Shown here: positions 45,401 through 57,400 of the stretch, piece by piece | Layout of the letters: the number at the start of each line of letters is the position of its first letter | Numbering within the stretch: the stretch's first letter is position 1 | Source: Culex pipiens pallens | Lineage: Eukaryota; Arthropoda; Insecta; Diptera; Culicidae | Reading direction: 5' to 3' | DNA length: 64,000 nucleotides | Assembly: GCF_016801865.2 (NCBI RefSeq) | Contig: NC_068938.1 | Location: forward strand, 130,104,689 to 130,168,688 | Notes under the pieces: model-generated | Databases searched by the model: none | What the model was told of the DNA's origin: nothing | Seen by the model: the letters and a program-made list of their open reading frames with translations, nothing else | Program-made: the position numbers and the translations under genes

Positions 45401-48400
45401 GGGCGGGAGGGAACTTGGGGACGGCGCCCCCCGCGGACACTCTGGGGCGAGATGTTGACACGGAAAGTCTTGACTAAAAGTTTGTTTGGCAAAAAGTGCA
45501 ATGTTTGCTAATCGTAGCAAACTTGGAATTGTCACCACGGTCGTAACTTTGCTTCAATGTGGCATCTAATGTCTTAGCAGTAGCCTACTAGATAATCCAA
45601 CAAGCTTTTTTCTGCTATGTCATAATTAAAATTGACAAATCCAACCAATTTTTGAGTCATAACTTCGATGTTTTTACCAAATCCAACCTTTCCGTTCGCC
45701 ACGATTGGCATGCAATGACGGGGCAACAAGAGGGAGTTCCTCACCCCGTCTTGTTGGCCACCGTCAGGGGGGAAAAAAAACCACGTGCAGCTGGCTCCGG
45801 TCCGCTGGAGCACCCCTTTCATTAGCCGCGCAATCGCCGGGTTGGGGCACGGGACGCCACTCCGCGCTCGCTGCCCCCCGGGGGGCACTCCGATAAAGTT
45901 GTTGTTGCGATTTTAATGTCTCAATTCCATCACTCAAAGGAAGTCGTCTCGGTGTGTGGGGCTGCAGCAGCTCCGAGAATTGCAGAACGGTGGGCTGTAA
46001 TTTGGACCGACAGACAGGGCCCCGCTAGATGTCGCGGCGCGGTCGCCACGGTTGATCTCCCCGGCGGGAACCCCCGGGATCGCATGCAGCGACTACGGAC
46101 AATGCTCCGCTTTAAGGGAGGTCCCGTCCGCGGAACAGCAATTAGGCACTACTTTGTATTGTTTTGAGGGCAATACTTTGTTTAGAAACGCCGCGGCTGA
46201 CTTCATCCCACTTTTCGCTGGAAACCTCGTAAATTGGTCAAGGGATCCTCCCCAGGCAAAAAACCCGCGGAGAATTTCGAAGTTCACCTTAAAATTGCAG
46301 CAGAGGGGTCGACCGCCGGTTGACACGTGATTACCGGGGCGACGATGTGCCGGCTGAAGGAGGTCACAGCAATTAAACCGCGAGCGCGCAATAAAACGGC
46401 ACAAAATTGACGAATACGACGACCCGTGGGACCGCCGCGGATGAATACGAATTGAGTTGGAACACGTTGAGTGTGAAATTTGACTTGGGATATTTTAGTG
46501 GTTATCGAGAAGACGCGCAATAAATCACCGATTTTGGACGTTTTACACAGGTTGGGACGTTTTTTTATCGGATTTCGGTGGAAGAACAGTCACGAGAAGT
46601 GATTTCAAGCAATGATGATGATCGTGAGTGACGATTCAGTCATTTTGATATCTCACTGAAATAATCATCATCATTTCAGAATTGTTGACAATTATTGAAG
46701 CATTAAATATGAAATGGCTGGATTTATCAGCTCTACCAGCTTATAAAAGTCACAATTTTAGACCAGAAAATGTTTTTTTTTTAATTTTCAGCTTAGCTTT
46801 TTGTTACATTTACCAATTAACAAATATTCAATGTTTGTTTTTTGCTGGTTTTGAATTCGTCTTCAATAGGCAATGTTCATACTCGAGATTTGTTGTTTGA
46901 GCTCGTTTTTAACTTTTATGCAACAAAAAATTCTAAGTTGTCAATCATTCATCTTGGATTTATTCATAATATTTACAATTATTGACAGCTGGTGTAGCGA
47001 TCCCTTTGCTAACGCACACCACCACTCCTGTCAAAAATGATGAATATTATGATCGCGTGACGGAATTGCTATTTTTTCCTGAAAAAAACTGTTTTTTAGT
47101 TTCAAGAACTTTGAGCCATCTTTACTTGACTGTTTATAATCCGATCATGATTTTTACCGAGAGCCTAGAATTCACCAAATTTGATTGTTTACATTTGTTC
47201 AATCAATACAATGTAAATGAATTAAAGGCGACTTGTAAACAAACAGACCATGCTGCTCACGTCAGTTGATGATTCCAAGGTAACGTTTTCCCTTTTTTGT
47301 TTACACTTCTGGAGTTTTTTTTAAAAAAGGTCCTATAAGCTATTGTCTTTCATATGTTTATAGGACCTATTAAAAAAAAACTCTAGTCTTTTGATCATGT
47401 GCATTGTTGTACTAGCTTTTGCGTTGTTTGACGTTCCATTATTTTATTTCAAGATTTTTTCCTTTGGATTTTACCGGAAGATAGAGGTTAAGTTGACTCT
47501 TTAATGATTTTTCTTCCCAATAAGTGATGAGGTTGAAAATTCTCCCTAAATTCACCAAACTCTTTAATCGATCATTTATTTCATCGACATTTGCGAAAGA
47601 GAGAGCAGCTGCTCAAACTCATTCTAATATCTAAATTCTCTTTGTGAGTGTTCTTTTTACACTTTTCATGAAGAGATTCTGCGTTTGTAGAGTTCATTAC
47701 TGTATGTCTACGCATCCTTCCTCCCCTCCAGATTCTGTGAAATTTGATGTCGCAGTTGTTAGAATCGTATTTGACAGGTATCAGAGTTGACTATTTTTAC
47801 AATCAGATTGTTGCTGGGTTTGGTCCGTAAGTTCGTCAATGTTGGAATAAAAAGTGAAAAACTTGTTTGGTTTGCTGAGTACCCGTAAATTGTTTTGAAT
47901 CAAACATTTTTCCAAAGATAACTGAAATCATACTGAAACAAATAATATAACAACATTTCTATTTTTTTTATTTGCAGGTATGTCTCACCTCAAGTTTCTT
48001 CAAATCACTTAAGAGTAAGTTTTTCGGATGAAATATCTTAAATGAACAAAATTTGCGGTGTAAGACCCCTTTTCCATCGAAAAAAACTAAATCAAGCCCT
48101 ATTTTCCACTCATTTTCTCGGCACTTAAACCTAACCTCATCAAAGACAAGAAATGATGAGCGGACGTTGTAAGCGCTGCCACGCAGGAAATGTGAGAATC
48201 TTCATCATTTTCATCCGCTGTCTGGTAATAGGTTTCGGCAAGTGAGCACGGGTCTGGTGTCTCCAATTTCCTTTCGGGGGCCGTCCATACACCACCCTTT
48301 TTCTTGAGTTTTGAGGAAAAAATCTTGTCGTTTAGCCAAAACGAAATGTTTAGTGAAGGGAAAAAAGTTTCAATCACGTAACTTGTGAATGCTCCCTTCG

Positions 48401-51400
48401 CCGACACCCGCACTAATGTGACCACGTGGTGATGAGTGTTTTAGGAAATCTAGCGTAACCATCGTAAAACGAGATATCCAAATTCTCTCCTTTCACCGGG
48501 TCACGTTTTTTCTTCTGCTCCTCAACTCAATATCGCTATTCATCGGAATCGTGTGTCTTTTGTAGAGGTTTTCCAGAGGAGGTTTTTTCGTTGTTCTAAA
48601 TTTTTAACACGACACGCACTCCGGATGTGCGAGAAGGGATTTTCGGAGGGAAGATGCGGGTGAGTTGCATCCTTAAGCACACACAGCGGCGAACACGTGC
48701 TCAAGCGTTAGCGTTTTTTTTTGCTCAACATAACCTCAAAAGAACGGAAAAAATTGCATTCGGAGTTCGTCTCAAAAGAACCCAACATTTATCTAGTCTC
48801 TGCTTGCTTTAGGTGGCCCCTTTTTTTCGACAGAACTTTCAAGGCTAGACTTCTTTGGAAATTTAACACAAAACAAACAAAGAATGTTTGCACAACAAAC
48901 TAGAACGCGTACACGTGACGTACGGATGGGCTACGAAATTATCCGGTCCGAACGTCACACACTGCTTCTTGTTGTTAGCCTGGGTAAACAGTACCCCTGT
49001 ACTATAAACAAAAGTGCCAGATTCTGCCTGGGCTGGTCCAACAACGGCTTCTTTCGGTCAATATTTGAGCGGTGATGTAAAGTGGGCTGTGGAAGCAACT
49101 TGTTTTATGGCTTGAGAATGCCCCAATAAATATGAGTTGTTTGTAGGGTAGTTCGGCAGAAGTTGAGCTATCTTTGGGAAGATAGACTGTTGAATTTGAT
49201 CTACCACGAAAAAAAAATCAACTGTTAATGCTGGGTCACTTTTTCAAAAAGTTGGAAGATTGCTTTTCAATAGATTGGAGATTTGACAACCTTGTCAGTT
49301 GTTGTAGACCCTTTAGTAGAATTTACGAAACTTTACCAATTTTGCTGCAAAATACTGCTAAACGGATCTTATTTCACCTCTGTACATGAGTTTTTTCAAC
49401 AAATTTATATTGTAGATTGAAGATCTGGCAACCCTGTCCAGTGAAACGAACCCTTAAATAAAATTCATGTCAAGTCGTAACATTATTTTTGCATAAATTA
49501 AACAATCAAACTTGCACATTGGTAGATGAGTTCATCAATACATTATCAGTAAGCATTGGAATTCTAGCAACCTTGTCAACTGATGTGGACCGTTAAGTGA
49601 AAATCATGTCACGTTTTGAATAAATCTTGATACAAGCACAACTACAATACTAATAATATTGCACATAAAAATGGGTTTTAATGGATAATAAATAAAGATT
49701 GATGATTTGGCAACCTTATCAAATGTGCCATGGTACCTTAAGCAGAGTTGATGTCACTATTTGCAATATATTTTTGCAAAGCGCACGTTCGTAGATGCGT
49801 TTATCAAAGCGTGATAATATGGCAACCTTATCAACTGACATGGACCCTTAAGTAGAATTCGTGTCACTTTTTAAAATAAAATGCTACAAAAACGATTGTA
49901 TTGCACGGTAGAATATGGCCGTTTCACTAGATTTTTGATAAAAAAATGTGATCTGGCAACCTTGTCAATTGATGTGGACCGTTAAGTAAAATTTTAAGTC
50001 ACTTTTTTTTTTTAAATAAACCTTGATGTTTAGTCAACTTATTGTTAAAATGAGTAAGCAGAAGGCATTTGTGAAACATAAATAATCCAAATTTAAGGTC
50101 TGGCAACCTTGTCTACTGATTTGGACCCTTAAGTGAATCTAGAATTCGCTCAAAGCAACTGATTCTACCGTGACAAGTAAGATATTTTGTGACAAATGCC
50201 ATTTTAATGTAAAATCACCTAACGATACCAGTTCTGAGATTTCGTACGGCAAATGAGGCAACACAACCCCTCAAATTGAGTCATTATTCCGGTCCGATTC
50301 TACCTGACTTTACAACTCCATTCTCACCACAAATCAAACCATTAAATTCGAAAAAAGAAAAAACCTCCGCCGACACTAATGGTGTTCGCACATCTACGAC
50401 GAGTCAATCTAGGGAAGAAGGTACCACCACAATTCCTGCGAACTCGTCGTCGTCGCCGTACGCATCTCTGAAAGAGAGCAGCGGGTCCGTAGCGAATCTG
50501 ATTGTTGGCCGCCATCGAAGAACCTTCGAAGCCTCAAAGTCGCACCGACAAACCCATGGGAAGACTCGGACTCTGGGCGAAGGGACCGACCAAAGAAGGG
50601 ACACGAATAACGAGAAAAACTAATTGCTAGGTAAAATGTATAAATTTACTTAATTTCCTAGAATTTGACACAATTTCAGGAAACTGTGCTGTGCGCTCTT
50701 CGTGCTGGAATCTCTTGGAATCGTCGTCTGCGACGACGACGACGACCACCTGACCAGCGTTCTGGGCGTTGATAGGCTAAGCGCTAGATGAAGTCGTCAG
50801 CGTAGCTCTCACACGAAGGAGGGTTTAGAGTTTCTTGGACCTTCGACATTTCACGAGGATCATGCAGCGGGAGTGCGCGCAGCACCCCCTCATGAAATAG
50901 AGATGTCGACTCTCCAACGCGTAGTGTTTGAATCAGTTTAAACCAGCGATTTTCCCTTTCGTGAGCTTAAACTGGGATTGAGACTTGAGGTGTGCGCGCG
51001 CTCGGGCTCGCTCATTCGTTCATAAATATTAACATGCTTAGTCAATTAACATAAAAATGCTGTTTCGGGGTCGGGCCGAACGAAAACTAAGCCCGCACGC
51101 ACGACGTACAGACGTACGGGTAAGGATCTTGGGCAGAGCGGAGATCCACCGAAAATTATGACCACCAAAACAGGAGAGAGAATGGTTAATAGGGGGATCG
51201 AGTTTTAAAGGTTTTACTTTTCTGTTTCGTTTTTTTCTTCAGAGTTACCAAATGTGCAATAAATCATGCCGTTGGGCTCTCTCTTTTTTGTTCGAAATGA
51301 AATATCGATTTTTGAGCCGAGATTCGATTTCGATACTCTCCCGCGCGCGCGTAAATCGTTCTCTCATACTAGATTAAGCCATATTTTAAGCAGTTTAAGC

Positions 51401-54400
51401 GATTTATTCATTTTCCATACCCCCCCCTCCTAAAGTATCCAATAACCTTTGTTAAGTCGCGAAATCGCATCACCGCATAATTTGGGCAGCGTGCCAAATC
51501 GCGTTGGTCGCGGCCATAACTCAACTCAGCTCTTTGAACTAGGTTTGGCAACACTGCCGGTGGTTTAGGGAGGGTGCGGCACAGTAGCTACTGTTACTGA
51601 TCTGACGGACGGACGGACGGGGCAGGAAGCTGTTTGAAATTTGATCAGTCTCCAAGCTGTGAAACGTCCGTGTAATATACTGCGAGCTGTGATTTTTTTT
51701 CGAAAGGGGAAGTTGGGGTGAGTTGAGCAGTTGAATTTAAGAATGAAAAAAAAAAACTTCACTCATTTTTGCCAAGACCTTCAAATTTTATGATTGTTTC
51801 CATTGGGATAATAAGCTCTAAACGTCTCAGAAAATATGTTTTCTTAAGGGTCCATAACACGTGACTTAACGGTCCATTGCTCTTGACGAGGTTGCCAGTT
51901 TATTTTTTTTAATTATGTATTTAAAAACATCTTCAAAGTTCAACAAAAATGGTTTGGTTTAAAGAAATTAAATGAATTCTGCATAACGGTTCATGCCACT
52001 TGGCAAGGTTGCCAGACCTCATAAAATGTTATGTATGTGTTGTATGATATTTAAAATCCTAAAATAATATTTGTTTGGTAACCTTGAGTATAAACAATTA
52101 TTTCAAAATGTGTTCTACTTAATCTACTTAACGGTCCATGTCAATTGACAGTGTTGCCAGACCTCCAAAGCTATTACTGATTTTAAGAAGCAACACTTTA
52201 GTGTAATAAGACTGATTTAGTCTTTAATTTCAACTAATTTATAGAATCTTCTGAAAGCTGGATAAACATTACTTCTGGAGCAACATTTGAAAAGGGCGCA
52301 TAAGCATTTTGACAGCCAGGACGATTTTGCAAATTCCGAGCCAACAGGTAACTATTTAACAAAACCCGCAGTGTTAAAAGGTAGCTGGGAAGGCCAGCTA
52401 CTGATTTACATTTCGAGTTTTGTGAAAAAGTTATTTGTTGGCTCGGAATTTACAAAACTGTTCAAAATGCTTATCCGCCCTTTTCTCGTGTTGCTCCAGA
52501 CTTAAGGTTCAATTTCACTTGACTTAATGGTCCATATCATTTGATGTTTGTGTTTTCAGATCGTCAAAAATCAATTTAATTTTAAATTGACAATAATTGC
52601 ATCTTTTGACGCGCAATAAAGGTTTATGTAGGCGATCGATTATGTTTATTTCAGTCAAAAAGTGACAAAGATTCAACTTAAGGGTCCATGTCACTTGTCA
52701 AGGTTGTCAGATCCGATTTGATCATTGGTTATCTATTGAAAAAATCTTTCTTCATGTACAAGAACATGAAATTGGCAATAGGTTTCACAGAAATTACAGC
52801 AAATAAGATAAATTCTAGAGTTTTTTTTGGAAAGATCCTATAAACTATTGTCTTTCATATGTTTATAGGACCTATTCAAAACAAACTCTGGAATTGTTTA
52901 TTAAACTCTACTTAAGGGTCCATTACACTAGACAATGGAGACAGATCTTTAATCTATTTCCATTGTAAATTAAAAAAAATCACCAGCGTTAGATAAAAGT
53001 GGTTTGGTAGTATTTTTACTCTAACTTTAATACACAAGTTATCCACGAATTCTACTTAAGGGTCCATTGCACTTCATGAGGTTACCCGAATTCCTGTATT
53101 GTTTGCTAAATACTTGATTTTATGATTATTTTTTCTGTTTTATAAGTCCAAAACTTGTGGCAGTGCGTGGCCGAATGGTTACGCTGTCCGCTTTGTATGC
53201 GGAAGATTCTGGGCTCGATTCCCATCTGCTCCAACCTTCCATCGGATGAGGAAGTAAAATTTCGGTCCCGGCCTTGGTTGTTAGGCCGTTAAGTCATTCC
53301 AGGTGTAGGAGTCGTCTCCATGCCATAAGTACTAGCAACACACCAAACCAAGCCTACTCCGGTGGAATCGCTGGCGGCGATTGGACTCGCAATCCAAAGG
53401 TCGTCAGTTCAAACACTGGGGTGGAAGGTTCCTTGGAGTAGAAAGAGGTTTGGGTGCTCTCCCCATTCAAGCCTTCGGACTCCTAGGTTCGAGCAGAAAC
53501 TTGCAATAGAGACCACAAAAGACCCGGGGGTCGTTAATGTGGATGGTTTGATTTTTTTTTTTTTGAAGTCCAAAACTTACCTTCATCATCTCCCAACTCC
53601 CCTAACCCATAAGCCCCATGTATCAGCGGTTACTCTACCAGCTCGGCGACTAATTAGTGGGCATCCGACAGAACAAACAAATTCGCTCACAGCCGCCGCC
53701 ACCACACCAAGTTATACGCAATGTTTTGCTTTCAATTCATCATCTGGACGATCGTACAGCGAGAGCGACTCAAGTCGGCGACTCGATCGCAGTTGGCGTA
53801 ACTCCACCACCGGTAGTACGCCTGAGCTCTGGAGGATTGATCGCAGTAGACAGATCTGGGTTGTGTGTGTAGGGGAGAGCGTCCTTCAATTACCATAAAC
53901 TCCCGAGAGCTGCGAACTCCCGGGGCCACCTCTACCCTATTACGAATGGTGGAAAGAGTCTCGAGTTGGTGGTGTTTATTTATTTTAAGACTCTTTTACC
54001 TTCGAGTTGATGACTTTCCTCTTCTCGTGTTCAGTTAGTCAGTTAAAATTTTATTTGTCCAGCCGGGCAGGGTGGTCGCGAGGAACTATATGAAGATATC
54101 ATTGACTTCTTCTCTTTCTCTTTGATTGGTAGATGATGATGTTGAGGTATTTTTTCGACTAATTGACTGTTGAAATGGAAATGTACTTGGCTACCGAACT
54201 TTTAGTCAAAGATTTGGGGTTTTGAACACATCAAGTTATTCGTTATGAGTGAGTGACTAACCACTTTTGTGATCTGCTCTTTATACCTTTGAAGTATTTT
54301 GAAGTTTATCAATTCACCAAGGTAGTCCCAACTAACCGCTTTAAAGATGTGCCCTTTTTATAGCACACAAACTTTTGTCACTATCCCCTCTGAAAACAGC

Positions 54401-57400
54401 TGCAAAAGCTCCATCTTTGGTCCCTCGACGGTAATCTTTGATTTATATCTAATCCCAACGAAAAAAAAGAAGGCCCGTAACAGATACCCCCGCGGGATCC
54501 AGGTTGACCCGGGCCATAAGTTATGCGTGCGGGGTAAACGTTCCGAAAACGGTACGGGGGCCGCCCCCGAGGGACTCCCCAACCCGAAAATGGTTCGAAT
54601 TTTTCGACCCGGGCCCACATGCCGATCATGTTGCCAACACAGCAACTCGGGCCTTGTTTATTTACATTCTTCTCGCTGGATGCCGTTTTCCCTTCCAAAT
54701 CTTTGGCCGAGAAACGTGGAACACCAAACCTCATGCCCACGGGCACTTTTATTTATAGTTATGTCTTTATTCTACTCCCGCTCGGGATGTGGTCGTTGTT
54801 GCTTCTTTTTGTTTGAGATGGGAGGGGGATCATCTTTAGATTCGATTGCTCTTCACGGAATTCATAGCGCTACCTAGTGGAGCGGGAGATGTCTTCATCG
54901 TGGTGATTAACCGTCGGATTGACCCTATTTTGAGAGAATATTGTGTGGAGCTTTGGTACAAGTCATTTTTAATTTTGAGATCATCGACAACTAAAACTTG
55001 CCTCATTGGTTGAAAAACACTGAATTAATCGACTCCGACATCGACTTCAGCTCTCCAAAAGCACTTGCGAAGTCAGGTAGCTTTTTTGGCAACACTGACT
55101 ACGATGTCGGCTTTGGTTACTTTAATGACTCCGACAACTAGCATACGAAGTCTATTGGCTGATGCACGAAGCGATTTGTTTACCTTTTTTCAGCACCCTC
55201 CGCAAACGTCAAACCATACAAAATTGCTGCCGGATCTTTTCCGGGAGAGATCCGGAAAAAGATCCAGCAGCAATTTGCACTGATTTAACGTTTGCTGAGG
55301 GTGCCGACAAGTTTGGTTATGTTCTGCTTGCAAAAGACAACACGAAGTATTGCGCATCAATTTGCCAGTTTTGACATAATGCCAGTCAACATTGAGGTAA
55401 CATAAACTCAACTGTCATATGAGTCAAACTACATCGGAAAAGCACCATTTGACATAGGTGAAAAAAAAGTTTTAACCGGATTAGACTTTTTAAATCAGGA
55501 GTTGAAAAATCTAAAAAATGAGTCATCTGAAGGTCCTCATTTTTTTCTAGATGATTGCCCAAACATAAATGCCAACCCGTGAGAAAACTAATCCCAACGG
55601 CTTAAACCCCTTTAACCGAGCTCAATCAGCAACCGAAAAAAAAACCGTCAACAGTTGTTGTTCATCGCCCGATGGCTTCTGGTCATAATAAAGTGAGATG
55701 GCTCCCAGAAATTGACCATCCAAAAAAAAAAGCAGACCCCGCTTCGCCTTCCAGATGTTGTCGATTCCAACCAGAGAGCATCCCAAAAAAAGGGGCAAAA
55801 AATGCGCCAACCGTGGAGATAAATTTGCAACATTTATTGCCGGCTGTCATCATCGTCTGCAGCAGAGCTCGCCTGGTGGCGGTGAAGCGTCGCCCCCCTC
55901 GCATTATACAGTAATTACGATTAGGCTTAAGAAACTTCTGGGGTCCCCCCGAAAAATCTGCGCTCCGATGGTGGTCCGAACTCAGGGTGCGCGGTAGGTG
56001 CGTAGTACTGTAACTCAATACTCCTCCTACGAGAACGCTGTTTTGTTTTTTTCGGGGGGTAATTCGATAGTGAGAGCGTTTACCCCCTCGGGTTGACGAC
56101 GACGACCCTTGAAACTGCAGTTGAAACTTATGTTGCACACATGCCGCCCTCAGTTTGCCCCACCGATTTTCCGGTTGAGTAAACTCAATCACGGAATTTG
56201 TGTTATTTCTTTCCCCTCCTCCTGGCCTGGTCACAGGGTTTGGCCACACCACGTGGTGGTGGTGCTGCTGCTGCAACCTGAGCTGTGTTCCCGAGCAGTG
56301 TTCCGCCCCGAGGCCACACGTGAAACCTGAGATCGGAGGGGGCATCTCACCTTGCGGTGCCGGTTCCGACCAGAAAACCAGAACGTACCAACAGCAGCAG
56401 CAGCACTTGAAACAGTTAATTTTGTGGTAGTTTGGGTTTAACGCTCAATTTAACTTCTCACCATGAATTACCGCTGAAGGGGAGAAGTGGGGGAAGCTAC
56501 TGAAGTTACCCAGAAAGGTTGGAGTGGTTAAGCGGTTCGAGGAGGTTTTTTGAAGAACATATCGAAAATGGGGACAATATTGGATATCTGACAACCCTGT
56601 TTATAAAGATATGATAACACAAGAGGAATTTACATAAATTCAGATGTTGATTGTCTCGATGCATTGGGTTTTTCACATTTATGTAAGCCGCTGAATAGCT
56701 TTAATACATTTCATAAAGTCTGATGTTCTGGCAACTCTGCTCTAAGTAATCGATTGGATGACTTTTTAAAAAGTTTTAGGAATTTTGATACATTAAAAAA
56801 TGAAAAAAATGGTGCAGGCATTCCATTTGGGTCCTAAAAAGAAGTTTAAATTTGTGATATTATTGTTCACAACAATAAAGCTTAGTTTTCTAAGTACAAT
56901 GACACTTTGTACAACCGTAAAGAATCTAAAATGGATTTTAAATCAATTTAAATAAAAACTTCGCGGCCCTTCTTAACAGAAAAGGTATTATTTGACAGCT
57001 CGTTCCAAGGGGACCATAGTTGATCCATCGAAAAAATGTTGTCTTGTCTATTTTTTTTGCATTAAAATGAAAAAAAGTGATCAGAAATTGTTTTTTATCG
57101 TGTTTTTCACCGTTGTACATAATCATTGACATAGGGTTTTTGGATCCTATTAGACTCACAAGTTACACATCTGATAATCTTATCAAAAAGCCGTTAAAAA
57201 TGAAGAAAAAAACGATGTTGGCGTTAGAAAGGATGATACAAGACAATCAGTTGCGAACTGACATTGATTTGAGTGGAAAATTGATCAAATATCTAGTTTT
57301 TTATTATGAATCAATATCGTAGTATGAGTATGTAGTCGGCATTTGTTCAAAAGAGCCAACTTTGAGTAATTTTTATGCTTTTCTCAAGACAGTTATCTCC

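Larger units (their letters stand above)
51862..53094 (-). repeat. Same roughly 140-bp repeat, opposite orientation
   Basis: Seven units on the minus strand lie near 51862, 51985, 52126, 52522, 52677, 52911 and 53053, with the + strand phrase ACTTAAGGGTCCATGTCACT followed by TGTCAAGGTTGCCAGATC. Two longer spacings are explained by later MITE insertions at 52274-52500 and 52816-52891. Spacing without them is about 120-170 bp. Confidence 0.8.

Noticed and set aside
53362..53898. 178-codon open frame
   Set aside because: Its first 200 bases are the 3' half of a tRNA-derived SINE and it crosses the target duplication, so it is fortuitous.
54347..54877. 176-codon open frame
   Set aside because: Three frames on both strands are open over this GC-rich island, which indicates composition and not coding.
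55683..56345. 220-codon minus-strand open frame in patched intron 1
   Set aside because: It lies in GC-richer DNA where several frames on both strands are open at once. It shows no domain, no codon bias and no clear splice partners.
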